A stretch of 48,452 bases of DNA from an uncultured Clostridia bacterium (GTDB lineage Bacteria; Bacillota; Clostridia; UBA1381): NCBI GenBank assembly GCA_910579415.1, contig CAJTUY010000011.1:1-48452 (forward strand), read 5' to 3'. The notes beneath the pieces are model-generated. The model saw only the letters and a program-made list of their open reading frames with translations, did no database searches and was not told where the DNA came from. The position numbers were made by a program, and so were the translations under genes. Numbering within the stretch: position 1 is the stretch's first letter; every line of letters begins with the position of its first letter. This document shows, one piece after another, positions 23,780-32,732 of this stretch.

Positions 23780-24373
23780 ATGGAAAAATTTTATGCTGTA
23801 AAAAACGGCTATCACATAGGTATTTTTAATACATGGGACGAATGTAAAAAAGAGGTTCTCGGTTACAGCGGCGCAGAATTTAAAAGCTTTCTTAGCCGCC
23901 GCGACGCGGAGGAATATATCGGCGGTCAGATAAGCCTTTTTGATGAAACCGATAATAATACTGCTGTTGCGTATGTGGACGGAAGCTATAACATAAACAC
24001 TCAACAGTTCGGATGCGGAGTTGTCATTTTCCATAACGGCAATCAGTATACCTTCAGCGAGTGCTTCAGCAATCCTGAAATGGCGCAGATGCGCAATGTC
24101 GCAGGTGAAATTGAAGGCGCAAAAAAAGCAATGCAGTGGTGCATTGACAGCAATGTTAAAAACCTTGATATTTATTATGATTACGAGGGAGTAGAAAAAT
24201 GGTGTACAGGCGCTTGGAAAACAAATAAAAAGGGTACGATTGAATACAAACAATTTTATAATGAAATAAAAAAAAGCGTCAGCATTTCCTTTTATAAAGT
24301 AACCGGTCACAGCGGAGATACCCTGAACGATATGGCTGATATGCTTGCAAAACAGGCGGTCGGCATTAAATAA
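23780..24373 (+). CDS. viroplasmin-RNase HI fusion protein
   Basis: A 197-residue protein. Residues 1-50 are a caulimovirus viroplasmin-type domain (FYAVKNGYHIGIFNTWDECK, GAEFKSFLSRRDAEEYI), which binds RNA/DNA hybrid or dsRNA in eukaryotic RNase H1. Residues 60-197 are RNase HI with the four catalytic acids: Asp67 in AYVDGSYN, Glu110 in AGEIEGAKKAM, Asp in YYDYEGVEKW and Asp in LNDMADMLAKQA. It removes RNA from RNA-DNA hybrids. Common in Firmicutes. GAAAGG precedes ATG 23780, seven bases after tatD, so it closes the operon. Confidence 0.95.
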   Translation: MEKFYAVKNGYHIGIFNTWDECKKEVLGYSGAEFKSFLSRRDAEEYIGGQISLFDETDNNTAVAYVDGSYNINTQQFGCGVVIFHNGNQYTFSECFSNPEMAQMRNVAGEIEGAKKAMQWCIDSNVKNLDIYYDYEGVEKWCTGAWKTNKKGTIEYKQFYNEIKKSVSISFYKVTGHSGDTLNDMADMLAKQAVGIK

Positions 24374-24374
24374 C

Positions 24375-24420
24375 GAAAAAAACAACAGACTGCAAGGGAC
24401 TTTTGCCTGCAGTCTGTTGT
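24375..24420 (-). terminator. spoVG terminator
   Basis: ACAACAGACTGCA (24382-24394) pairs with TGCAGTCTGTTGT (24408-24420); on the minus strand it is followed by TTTTTTT. It may also slow plus-strand transcripts from the RNase H gene. Confidence 0.85.
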
Positions 24421-24421
24421 A

Positions 24422-24706
24422 TTATTCTGCCTCATCAACTGCTGTATTTTCATCCTCAATAGCGTCATATGCTGAAAGAACCTTATTTTCAATCAGGCTC
24501 CGCATATCACTGTTTATAGGATGTGCAATATCTCTGTACTCACCGTCCGGTGTTCTCCGGCTTGGCATTGCCACAAAAAGCTTTTCCGGACCATCAATAA
24601 CCTTTACATCATGTACAGCGAATGCATTATCAAAAGTAATAGACGCGACAGCTTTCATTTTTCCGTCACCTGCTACTTTCTTAATTCTTATATCTGTAAT
24701 TTCCAC
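24422..24706 (-). CDS. spoVG: SpoVG, RNA-binding/septation regulator
   Basis: A 94-residue protein. It has the full SpoVG core: EITDIRIKKV, KAVASITFDNAFAVHDVKVI, GLFVAMPSR-type segment seen here as EKLFVAMPSRRTPDGEYRD, and IAHPINSDMRSLIENKVL, then a short acidic tail. SpoVG is an abundant RNA-binding protein linked to sporulation septation and virulence regulation. I start at GTG 24706 with an AAGGGTGG site, which gives the universal MEITDI start; a longer reading to 24784 lacks a ribosome site. It has its own sigma-A-like promoter. Confidence 0.95.
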   Translation of the reverse strand: MEITDIRIKKVAGDGKMKAVASITFDNAFAVHDVKVIDGPEKLFVAMPSRRTPDGEYRDIAHPINSDMRSLIENKVLSAYDAIEDENTAVDEAE

Positions 24707-24742
24707 ATCTTTCACCACCCTTCGACTTTTTTCACTACTTTT

Positions 24743-24771
24743 ATAATATAGTAAATTTGTCCATTTGTCAA
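24743..24771 (-). promoter_or_regulatory. spoVG promoter
   Basis: Minus strand TTGACA (24771-24766), 17 bases, TATTAT (24748-24743). A housekeeping-type promoter rather than the sigma-H type known for Bacillus spoVG. Confidence 0.78.
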
Positions 24772-24852
24772 GTATTTTGCACAAATTTCTTTAATAAAAC
24801 CCGAAAAATTTGTATGAAATTATGTCAATTTTTTTAAATTACCAAAAAAGGG

Positions 24853-24881
24853 TTTTCAATCTGTAAATTAAGGTATATAAT
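24853..24881 (+). promoter_or_regulatory. murC promoter
   Basis: TTTTCA (24853-24858), 17 bases, TATAAT (24876-24881). About 40 bases of leader before the ATG. Confidence 0.65.
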
Positions 24882-24926
24882 AATATTTAGACTAAACATT
24901 ATAAACGTGTATAGCGAAAGGAGCTT

Positions 24927-26327
24927 ATGATTACAGTAATGAGTAGATTTATGATGTCGGATATAGAGGAAGGTTCTTCTGTTCATTTTATAGGTATCGG
25001 CGGAATAAGTATGAGCGGACTTGCGCAGATAGTGTTAAAACAAGGCTATAAGGTCACAGGCTCCGACTGGAATGAAAGTCCTATAACAAAAAAGCTTGAG
25101 GATATGGGTGCGGATATTGTTTACGGACATGATGCAGTTCATGAACAGGGCATATTAAATGCTTCTGTTGTTGTCCACACTGCGGCAGCAAAACCTGAAA
25201 ATCCTGAAATGGTATTTGCAAAAGCAAATGATAAACGCGTTATTGACAGAGCGGAATTTCTCGGCGCAATAATGAAAGGCTATAAACATGCTGTCGGCGT
25301 AAGCGGTACACACGGTAAGACTACTACAACTTCCATGCTTGCCCATGCACTTGTGGGCGCAGAACTCGACCCTACAATCAGTATCGGCGGCGAACTGGAG
25401 CTTATAGGCGGAAATATACGTACAGGCTCGTCAGATTATTTTGTAACCGAAGCATGTGAGTATACAAACAGCTTTTTAAAATTTTATCCTACAATTGCGC
25501 TTATAACAAACATAGAAGAAGACCATCTTGATTTCTTCTCGGGTATAGACGAAATTACAGACAGCTTCCGCCGTTTTGCGTATCTTACAAAAGATATTGG
25601 TTATGTCGTAGCTATGGGAGCAGATAAAAATGTTCAGACAGCGCTGAAAAATGCGGACGATTTAAAGATAATAACCTACGGTCTGGAAAATAAATTTAAT
25701 TACTATGCCGAAAATATTATTTATCACGCAGGTTTTCCAAGCTTTGACGTGATGAAAAACGGCAATAAGCTTTGCCATATAAAGCTTAATGTACCGGGTG
25801 AGCATAATATATTAAATGCGCTTGCAACCATTGCTGTATGTGAGCTTGCCGGAGTTATGGCAAAGGTTGCCGCTAAAGGAATTGAAGGTTTTAAAGGCAC
25901 TCACAGACGTTTTGAAAAAAAAGGCTTTCTGAACGGTGCTGTTGTAATAGATGATTATGCGCATCACCCGACGGAGATTAAAGCAACTCTGGAAGCAGCA
26001 AAAAAATTTCCGCATAATAAGCTTTGGTGTGTATTCCAGCCTCACACGTATTCACGTACGCGCACACTATGGACAGAATTTACCGAAGCTTTTGATAATA
26101 CAGACGAACTGATATTAACGCATATTTATGCTGCGCGTGAACAGTACGATGGAGAAACAAGCGCGGAAAAGCTTGCGGAGGATATTAAAAGACGCGGTAT
26201 AAACACACATTATATAGATGATTTTTCCAATATTGCCGGTTTCCTCAAAGAAAATGTCGCTGAAGGCGATATTGTATTCACTATGGGTGCGGGCGATGTT
26301 GTTAATATTAACGATTTAATTTTATAA
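24927..26327 (+). CDS. murC: UDP-N-acetylmuramate--L-alanine ligase
   Basis: A 466-residue cytosolic ligase adding L-Ala to UDP-MurNAc, first amino acid step of peptidoglycan synthesis. N-terminal UDP domain HFIGIGGISMSGLAQIVL, ATP loop GVSGTHGKTTTTSM with Lys131, central EACEYTNSFLKFYPTIALIT and EEDHLDFF, and C-terminal domain DDYAHHPTEIKATL and FQPHTYSRTRTL. Complete and of family length. AAAGGAG precedes ATG 24927. A monocistronic gene outside the usual dcw cluster, ended by its own terminator. Confidence 0.97.
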   Translation: MITVMSRFMMSDIEEGSSVHFIGIGGISMSGLAQIVLKQGYKVTGSDWNESPITKKLEDMGADIVYGHDAVHEQGILNASVVVHTAAAKPENPEMVFAKANDKRVIDRAEFLGAIMKGYKHAVGVSGTHGKTTTTSMLAHALVGAELDPTISIGGELELIGGNIRTGSSDYFVTEACEYTNSFLKFYPTIALITNIEEDHLDFFSGIDEITDSFRRFAYLTKDIGYVVAMGADKNVQTALKNADDLKIITYGLENKFNYYAENIIYHAGFPSFDVMKNGNKLCHIKLNVPGEHNILNALATIAVCELAGVMAKVAAKGIEGFKGTHRRFEKKGFLNGAVVIDDYAHHPTEIKATLEAAKKFPHNKLWCVFQPHTYSRTRTLWTEFTEAFDNTDELILTHIYAAREQYDGETSAEKLAEDIKRRGINTHYIDDFSNIAGFLKENVAEGDIVFTMGAGDVVNINDLIL

Positions 26328-26333
26328 ATGCTG

Positions 26334-26363
26334 ACAGAGGAAAAATTTTTCCTCTGTTTTTTC
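26334..26363 (+). terminator. murC terminator
   Basis: ACAGAGGAAAA (26334-26344) pairs with TTTTCCTCTGT (26347-26357), followed by TTTTTT. Confidence 0.9.
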
Positions 26364-26365
26364 TA

Positions 26366-26394
26366 TGGACAAAACTGTGTAAATATGCTAAACT
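26366..26394 (+). promoter_or_regulatory. candidate promoter of HIRAN gene
   Basis: TGGACA (26366-26371), 17 bases, TAAACT (26389-26394) preceded by TGC. Confidence 0.5.
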
Positions 26395-26435
26395 AATATT
26401 ATTAAACTTGGGGAGTGATTACAGTGGAGGAAAAG

Positions 26436-26789
26436 ATGTATGTAACCGTTACAGGCTTTGCGCATCATTACGGGAAGAAACCGTTTGATATAGGCAATGT
26501 GCTTATATGCGAAAAGGAACCCTCCAACAGATATGACTCTGAAGCAATTATTGTACGTCTGCCTATTATCGGTAAGATAGGTTATCTTGCAAACAGTGTG
26601 TCATGCATCGCCGGCGGTACTATGAGCGCAGGCAGGATTTATGACAAGGTGGAGGATAAGTTTTATATACGCGTTCTTTTTACTACACAAAGTAAGGTCA
26701 TATGCCGTGTTGAAACAGATGACAGCGAAACGCTGGAACAGGAAATTCAAAAACAGCTTATGGCAAATGACGATATGCTAGGAAAATAA
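26436..26789 (+). CDS. HIRAN-domain protein
   Basis: A 117-residue small protein that is essentially one HIRAN domain: YVTVTGFAHHYGKKPFDIGN, the characteristic EPSNRYDSEAIIV (E-P-x-N-x-Y-D-x-x-A-I) and GKIGYLANSVS (G-Y-L). In larger proteins this domain binds 3' ends of single-stranded DNA at stalled forks; as a stand-alone bacterial protein its partner is unknown. I chose ATG 26436 with GGAGG five bases upstream; GTG 26424 with GGGGAG is an alternative four residues longer. It is 14 bases before a membrane protein gene and probably cotranscribed with it. Confidence 0.82.
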   Translation: MYVTVTGFAHHYGKKPFDIGNVLICEKEPSNRYDSEAIIVRLPIIGKIGYLANSVSCIAGGTMSAGRIYDKVEDKFYIRVLFTTQSKVICRVETDDSETLEQEIQKQLMANDDMLGK

Positions 26790-26803
26790 TTTGGGGTGAT
26801 ATT

Positions 26804-28006
26804 TTGGAAAAATTCCTTAAAACTGTTACGGAAAAGCTTAAAAGCATTGATATAAAAAAACTTACTGCAAAAATACATATAAATCCCGTTGAACTGTCCG
26901 CAGTTGCGATAGTTCTTGTTTTGTCATGTATTATAATAGTACCTTCTCTTGTTCGCTGTGTTATAAACAAAAACCGTTCAAACTGCTCGGACCACATGTA
27001 TGTTATGCTGGGTATACTTTCGGACGAGCTTGAAAAAGAACAGACACAAGGCGGCTCATACTGGCATGACACGATTAAAAACGGAAACTATCAGAAGCTT
27101 ATAATGTCGCTTAACGATAAATCAAAAAACGGCAAATTTCCCGCTTCGGATTATTATATGCAGACAGGTGACGAAACACTGTCGATTATGTGTAAAAAGC
27201 ATAAGGATATGTCCGAACATTCAATACGTTTTTCAAAAATGCGGAATGTAAATGTGGAGGTTGCAGAAAAACCTCTTATTAGCGGACAAATTGTATATCT
27301 TGCCGTAAACGGTCCGGACACCTACTATCAAGGTGATATTCTTGACATACAGAATCCGAAAAAAATGGTGTTCAGCGGACGCGAGGTTGATAAAGCAATA
27401 AAGAATTTAAAGGTTTATGCAGTATACGCAGGCGGAGTACGAGAGGAAATTCCGCGCGAACGCTATACAATAACCACTGACAGGCTTGATATGAACAAAC
27501 CCGGTCAGACACATCTGATTATTAAGTATAATTCAACGTCATTCTGGGATAACAGCGCATATGTACCGTTTGTTATAGATGTTATCGGCAATGATGACAT
27601 AGCTCCTCTTATAATTGACGGCGGAACGGCGGGAAAATTTGAGCTTGCATCATGGGACTGGTTTGATTATGTTTCAGAAGCTGCTGCTGAACCTGAAGGA
27701 AAAGTATTTGGAGCTTCAATTGTCCGATATAACGGTCAGTATTATTATTTCCCTGAGGGTATGCAGATTATAAACAGTAATAAAAACAATGCTCCGTCAA
27801 AGTACGCGCTTGACCCTGCCGACCCTAAAAAGCCTGCTTACAGTATTGAATTTGACCGCCGCTCTGTTATAGCAAACGACAGCGACAGTATACATAAAGG
27901 AAGTGTTAAAATTGAAAATGACCTTGTGTACATATGGAATGATACTCCGCTTACTGAAGTCGGAAGCGGTTGGATTAGAGTATATTGCGAATTAAGAAAA
28001 TATTAA
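26804..28006 (+). CDS. single-pass membrane protein of unknown function
   Basis: A 400-residue protein I do not recognise. After a charged cytoplasmic start (EKFLKTVTEKLKSIDIKK) comes one membrane helix at about residues 30-50 (LSAVAIVLVLSCIIIVPSLV), then a type IV pilin- or minor-pseudopilin-like stretch (RCVINKNRSNCSDHMYVMLG) and an extracellular region. Residues 160-260 look like a bacterial Ig-like beta domain (LKVYAVYAGGVREEIPRERY, HLIIKYNSTSFWDNSAYVPF). The tail is rich in aromatic residues and D/P. Start is TTG 26804 after GGGGTGAT. Coupling to the HIRAN gene is by proximity only. Ends in a strong terminator shared with the converging FkbH-like gene. Confidence 0.75.
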   Translation: MEKFLKTVTEKLKSIDIKKLTAKIHINPVELSAVAIVLVLSCIIIVPSLVRCVINKNRSNCSDHMYVMLGILSDELEKEQTQGGSYWHDTIKNGNYQKLIMSLNDKSKNGKFPASDYYMQTGDETLSIMCKKHKDMSEHSIRFSKMRNVNVEVAEKPLISGQIVYLAVNGPDTYYQGDILDIQNPKKMVFSGREVDKAIKNLKVYAVYAGGVREEIPRERYTITTDRLDMNKPGQTHLIIKYNSTSFWDNSAYVPFVIDVIGNDDIAPLIIDGGTAGKFELASWDWFDYVSEAAAEPEGKVFGASIVRYNGQYYYFPEGMQIINSNKNNAPSKYALDPADPKKPAYSIEFDRRSVIANDSDSIHKGSVKIENDLVYIWNDTPLTEVGSGWIRVYCELRKY

Positions 28007-28009
28007 AAT

Positions 28010-28036
28010 AAAAAAGCCGCTTAGCGGCTTTTTTGT
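28010..28036. terminator. bidirectional terminator
   Basis: AAAAAGCCGC (28011-28020) pairs with GCGGCTTTTT (28024-28033) with a TTA loop and T tail, between two converging genes. Confidence 0.93.
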
Positions 28037-28040
28037 TACT

Positions 28041-29864
28041 TTATCCATTTGGTCGTATAATCTTTTTAATTCGCTGTTTTAAGGTTAAATATAAAAGCTT
28101 AAACCGCGATGTATTTTTTGCAACGTCACGCTTTGCGCGCGCGTTTATCATTTCAGTAAAACGCTCAGCAAATAAATAGTAAATACGTTTTTTATAATGG
28201 TTTATGCTGTCGTTAAAATCATCATCAGAGGTTATATACTCATTTACATCAAACAGCGTCACATTTTCGCAGTCTCTAAATTCCTCACGTACCGCCGCAT
28301 TTATTTTCTTATGGTCATTATGTCGGTCTTGCCATGCTTCAAGAACATTGTCCTTATATTCCCTCTCACATCCGAGCATTATTACAAGCTGTGTATCCGG
28401 TTTGATATGCTCATATATAAAGCGCAGATTTTCTGCAATCCGGGAAGGTGAAAGCCTACCGAGAAACTCATATTCCTCCGAGATTTTTTCCAAATCCTCT
28501 TTTCTGAACGTATAGTTTGCAGTATACACCTCTTTATTCAGATATTTATTCCACATGTTCTTATCAGTCATAGGATACAAATATTCACCGAACGCAAACA
28601 CCTGTCCGCCGTCTTTTTTGCGGTAAAGCCCTAAGTTTGCATCTGTCAGTATGCTGATAAATATTATACCGTAATCATTTTTATAAATACTGTCAGGAAA
28701 CATTTCGCTGTCGCATATAGGAAGCATACAAAGCGCCTGCTTCTTCTCATCGGTAATAGAATAAGCTTCAACAATCTGTGAAGTATGGTTCATACCCTCA
28801 ATCGTAACGCCGCGTGATTGCTTTTCTCTGCTTACATATGTAAACTCACAGTCAAACATATCTTCATTTTTTATAAACGAGAATATTTGGTTCAGGTCAC
28901 ACGGACCTTTCATAAGTACCTTAAAATCCGCACTGTAAACCTTCTCAAACTCATTCTCACCCGATGCCTCGCCGCTGTTTATCCATGTTACCTTCGGTTC
29001 ACTGCGTCCTATTTTTACAGATACCTCACCCACTATATTAAGTTCGGGAAAACCGATTTTTTCATATATATACTGTTCAATTCCCATACCGAGAGTACGG
29101 CAGGAGAACAGAAAATGAATAAGCTTATTGCTACAATACGCAAAAAAACCGATAATTCCGTATTCACCATACTTATCGCTTGCCGTTACATATCCCGAAG
29201 TCACCTCGTTGCTTTGTAAAAGCATCCTGAGTTCTTCCTCCGTTGAACGGAGCTTGGTAAAATTCAATTGATTTGAACGCATTATAAGTTCATATATACG
29301 GTCAATTTCATTAAGACAATCAGTATGTATTTGCACATTGATATTACTTTGACGCAAAAATTCCTCATTTGAACTCATACTATTTCTTTCCCGATGCTTT
29401 TTTTCAAGCACCTTATACCTGTTTAAACGCTCCGAATTCCCGTCCCCGCCTTTCATAGCGGCAACTGATTTAAAAAGCTCATCTGTAATATCGGGTGAAG
29501 CAGTCATAATTTCAGGGCAGTAATAGCGCGCTTCCTCTAAATTCAGCCTGTTATCGTCAATAAACAGAACATTTGCCGCGCGTAAATTCATATCCGAAAT
29601 GATATTTTTTATCCTCTGACCTTTGGGCTGCCAGTTGATTGAAGCAAAAACAAAATAGTCCCATACGCCCCATTCTTCAAGTTTCTCGCGGCATGGTTTT
29701 TCATCATTCTTTGAGCATATGGAATTTACAATTCCCTTTTCTGACGACATCAAAATAAGGTCGCATACCTGCTTTTGAGGCGCGACCTTTTGTTCTGAAA
29801 TAGTGCCTTTCCAAAATGTTTCGTCAAGGTCCCATATTATGAGTTTAATTTTTGATATGTCCAT
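28041..29864 (-). CDS. FkbH-like HAD-IIIC protein with acyl/GNAT-type and C-terminal domains
   Basis: A 607-residue protein. Residues 1-130 are a HAD-IIIC domain: catalytic motif WDLDETFWKGT (DxD), CSKND motif II, and VLFIDDNRLNLEEA motif III/IV. Residues 170-300 fit the GNAT-like part of FkbH proteins (RIYELIMRSNQLNFTKLR, YGIIGFFAYCSNKLIHFLFS CRTLGMG, shown broken). The C-terminal half (about 370-580) is unusual: LCMLPICDSEMFPD, IYEHIKPDTQLVIMLGCERE and FNDSINHYKKRIYYLFAERF suggest an SGNH-hydrolase-like fold with a late D/H pair, but this is uncertain. FkbH proteins load glyceryl units onto acyl carriers in polyketide or surface glycan synthesis; no carrier protein or synthase is nearby. 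It follows purA by 36 bases and may ride on the pur transcript. Confidence 0.82.
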   Translation of the reverse strand: MDISKIKLIIWDLDETFWKGTISEQKVAPQKQVCDLILMSSEKGIVNSICSKNDEKPCREKLEEWGVWDYFVFASINWQPKGQRIKNIISDMNLRAANVLFIDDNRLNLEEARYYCPEIMTASPDITDELFKSVAAMKGGDGNSERLNRYKVLEKKHRERNSMSSNEEFLRQSNINVQIHTDCLNEIDRIYELIMRSNQLNFTKLRSTEEELRMLLQSNEVTSGYVTASDKYGEYGIIGFFAYCSNKLIHFLFSCRTLGMGIEQYIYEKIGFPELNIVGEVSVKIGRSEPKVTWINSGEASGENEFEKVYSADFKVLMKGPCDLNQIFSFIKNEDMFDCEFTYVSREKQSRGVTIEGMNHTSQIVEAYSITDEKKQALCMLPICDSEMFPDSIYKNDYGIIFISILTDANLGLYRKKDGGQVFAFGEYLYPMTDKNMWNKYLNKEVYTANYTFRKEDLEKISEEYEFLGRLSPSRIAENLRFIYEHIKPDTQLVIMLGCEREYKDNVLEAWQDRHNDHKKINAAVREEFRDCENVTLFDVNEYITSDDDFNDSINHYKKRIYYLFAERFTEMINARAKRDVAKNTSRFKLLYLTLKQRIKKIIRPNG

Positions 29865-29900
29865 ATTGCTGACCTTCCCTGTAAAGCGAGATGTTTCAGA

Positions 29901-31175
29901 TTATCTCAAAATTATATCTTCTCTCGCAGGTCCGTTCGATACAATTGTAATCGGAACTTCAAGTTCTTTTTCAACAAATTCAATATATTTACGGCAGTTT
30001 TCCGGTAAATCCTCGTATTTTTTAATACCGCGTATATCTGTTTTCCAACCCTTAAGAACTTTTAAAACAGGCTTTGCTTTTTCAAGCTTGTTGGTTGTCG
30101 GAAAATCTCTTATAACCTCTCCGTCAACCTCATAACCGACACATACGGGTATTTCGTCAAGATAACCCAACACATCAAGCACAGTAAACGCAACCTGCGT
30201 TGTACCCTGTACACGGCATCCGTAACGTGAAGCAACACAGTCAAACCAGCCCATACGTCTGGGACGTCCCGTAGTAGCTCCAAATTCGCCGCCGTCACCG
30301 CCGCGCTTGCGCAATTCGTCAGCTTCGTCACCAAATATTTCTGAAACAAAAGCGCCTGCACCAACTGCTGATGAATAAGCTTTAACAACTGTGATAATTT
30401 CCTTTATTTCATACGGCGGTATACCTGCGCCGACAGTGCCGTAACCTGCAAGCGTAGATGATGAAGTAGTCATCGGATAGATACCGAAGTCGGGGTCCTT
30501 CAATGAACCGAGCTGACCCTCCAAAAGAATGTTTTTGCCGTTCTTTACCGCCTCATGTATAAACGCTACGGAGTCAATAACGTAAGGTTTTATCATCTTG
30601 CCATATTCCTTAAGCGTGATATAAAGCTCATCAGCGTTTAAAAGCGGCTTATGATAAATATGTTCAAGCATCAAATTTTTAACTTCAAGTACATTCTTTA
30701 TTTTTTCCTTTAATGCTTCTTCCTCAAACAGCTCCCAGACCTGAAAACCGATTTTAGAGAATTTATCGGAGAAAAACGGAGCAATGCCTGACTTTGTCGA
30801 ACCAAACTGTCTGTCGGAAAGTCTTTCCTCCTCATACTGGTCAAACAGCTTATGATACGGCATAAGCACTTGACATCTCTCAGAAACCACAATATTCGGC
30901 TTTGGAACACCGCGCGATACCACCTCATCAATTTCCTTACAAAGTTCAGGAATGTCCAAAGCGACACCATTACCTATCATATTAGTAACATTCTGATTAA
31001 ATGAACCTGACGGGAGAAGGTGCAAAGCAAATTTTCCGTACTCATTTATTATGGTATGACCGGCATTTGCGCCGCCCTGAAAACGGATAACAATATCACT
31101 GTCAGCCGCAAGCATATCAGTAATTTTACCTTTACCCTCGTCACCCCAGTTTGCGCCTACTATTGCTTTAACCAT
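29901..31175 (-). CDS. purA: adenylosuccinate synthetase
   Basis: A 424-residue GTP-dependent enzyme making adenylosuccinate from IMP and aspartate. N-terminal P-loop GANWGDEGKGKITDMLA with catalytic Asp, NAGHTIINEYGKFALHLLPS (catalytic His), GSTKSGIAPFFSDK in the IMP site, and FGATTGRPRRMGWFD, a strong family motif. Full length. Follows purB by 18 bases, so the order on this strand is purC-purB-purA. Start ATG 31175 with AGGAGG-like AGGAGGAAAA upstream. Confidence 0.97.
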   Translation of the reverse strand: MVKAIVGANWGDEGKGKITDMLAADSDIVIRFQGGANAGHTIINEYGKFALHLLPSGSFNQNVTNMIGNGVALDIPELCKEIDEVVSRGVPKPNIVVSERCQVLMPYHKLFDQYEEERLSDRQFGSTKSGIAPFFSDKFSKIGFQVWELFEEEALKEKIKNVLEVKNLMLEHIYHKPLLNADELYITLKEYGKMIKPYVIDSVAFIHEAVKNGKNILLEGQLGSLKDPDFGIYPMTTSSSTLAGYGTVGAGIPPYEIKEIITVVKAYSSAVGAGAFVSEIFGDEADELRKRGGDGGEFGATTGRPRRMGWFDCVASRYGCRVQGTTQVAFTVLDVLGYLDEIPVCVGYEVDGEVIRDFPTTNKLEKAKPVLKVLKGWKTDIRGIKKYEDLPENCRKYIEFVEKELEVPITIVSNGPAREDIILR

Positions 31176-31193
31176 ATGTTTTTCCTCCTATAT

Positions 31194-32627
31194 TTACACG
31201 TTAATTTCTACTTCAACACCTAATAAATCCTTATTCTTTTCAAGCACAGGATAAACAAAATCATTAAGAAAATCCTCTACCTGCGCAGGAGCGCGTCCAA
31301 CGTAATTTTCGGGCTTCATCACAGCGTTAATTTCATCTAAGCTAAGTCCGAAGGCAGGGTCAGCCGCAATAAGCTCGGCAAGATTATTCTCCTTACCTTC
31401 AACCTTAACGGTTTTGCCTGCTTCCATAGAATATACTCTTATTTTCTCATGCAAATCCTGCCTGTCACCGCCCTTTTTAACAGCGTCCATCATAATATTT
31501 TCCGTAGCCATAAACGGTATTTCACGCATAAACTGCTGATAAATTACCTTATCATAAACGACAAGTCCGTCAACCACGTTAATATATAAATTCAGAATTG
31601 CGTCAACCGCCAGAAATGCTTCAGGAACTGAAATACGCTTATTGGCGCTGTCGTCAAGAGTTCTTTCAAACCACTGTGTCGAAGCTGTAATTGCAGGATT
31701 AAGAGCGTCTACTATCACATATCTTGCAAGCGAACCTATTCTCTCGGAGCGCATAGGATTACGCTTATATGCCATTGCCGATGAGCCAATCTGTGATTTT
31801 TCAAACGGTTCTTCAATCTGCTTTAAATGCTGTAAAAGGCGTATATCATTTGAGAATTTATAAGCGCTCTGCGCGATAAGGCTTAGTACATTCAACATCT
31901 GGCTGTCAAGCTTTCTCGGATATGTCTGACCGCTTACGGGGAATGACGCGTCATAGCCCATTTTCTTTGCAATTTTTCTGTCAAGTTCCTTGCATTTTTC
32001 ATGGTCACCCTCAAAAAGCTCCATAAAGCTTGCCTGTGTACCCGTAGTACCCTTACAGCCTAAAAGCTTTGCCTTTGAAATCTGGTACTCAACGTCCTCC
32101 AAATCCATCAGCAAATCCTCAAGCCACAGTGTTGCGCGTTTTCCGACAGTAGTCGGCTGCGCAGGCTGAAAATGCGTAAATGCAAGAGTCGGTAAATCCT
32201 TATTTGCCTTTGCAAACTTTGTAAGCTCGCCGATAAGACATACAAGCTTCTTTTTTACAAGCTGCATTGCCTCTGTCATTATGATTATGTCAGTATTATC
32301 ACCAACATAACAACTGGTTGCGCCGAGATGAATAATCGGCTTTGCATCAGGACATTGCACTCCAAACGCATGTACATGTGCCATTACATCATGACGTACC
32401 TTCTTTTCCTGCTCACGAGCCACATCATAATTTATGTCATAGATATGCTCCTTCATCTGAGCAATCTGCTTATCGGTAATATCAAGCCCCAGTTCCTGTT
32501 CGCTTTCTGCAAGAGCAATCCAAAGTTTGCGCCATGTGGAGAATTTCTTGTCCGGTGAAAAGATATACTGCATTTCCTTTGACGCATAACGCGAATTTAA
32601 CGGGCTTTCATATGTATCAGTAGCCAT
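31194..32627 (-). CDS. purB: adenylosuccinate lyase
   Basis: A 477-residue fumarase/aspartase-superfamily enzyme that acts twice in purine synthesis (SAICAR to AICAR; adenylosuccinate to AMP). The superfamily signature is GSSAMAYKRNPMRSERI; others are HLGATSCYVGDNTD (catalytic His region) and TGTQASFMELFEGD. Length matches the longer eukaryote-like PurB seen in many Clostridia. AAAGGA precedes ATG 32627. It is separated from purC by 105 bases carrying a weak stem, so partial attenuation between them is possible. Confidence 0.97.
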   Translation of the reverse strand: MATDTYESPLNSRYASKEMQYIFSPDKKFSTWRKLWIALAESEQELGLDITDKQIAQMKEHIYDINYDVAREQEKKVRHDVMAHVHAFGVQCPDAKPIIHLGATSCYVGDNTDIIIMTEAMQLVKKKLVCLIGELTKFAKANKDLPTLAFTHFQPAQPTTVGKRATLWLEDLLMDLEDVEYQISKAKLLGCKGTTGTQASFMELFEGDHEKCKELDRKIAKKMGYDASFPVSGQTYPRKLDSQMLNVLSLIAQSAYKFSNDIRLLQHLKQIEEPFEKSQIGSSAMAYKRNPMRSERIGSLARYVIVDALNPAITASTQWFERTLDDSANKRISVPEAFLAVDAILNLYINVVDGLVVYDKVIYQQFMREIPFMATENIMMDAVKKGGDRQDLHEKIRVYSMEAGKTVKVEGKENNLAELIAADPAFGLSLDEINAVMKPENYVGRAPAQVEDFLNDFVYPVLEKNKDLLGVEVEINV

Positions 32628-32732
32628 TATATCGTCCTTTCTTTCTGCTATATATTATTACAACATTTTCAAGGCTGAGGAAAAATTGTACTGCCCTAAA
32701 AAGTATTCAAACGGGCAATTTTAACCAGCCGA

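Noticed and set aside
23756..24385. Minus-strand frame opposite the RNase H gene
   Set aside because: It is a phenylalanine/isoleucine-rich shadow without a start signal; the plus-strand gene has all catalytic residues.
32660..32725. Terminator or attenuator between purC and purB
   Set aside because: The stem TGCCC/GGGCA has a 17-base loop and bulges; too weak to call, so purC-purB are treated as one transcript.
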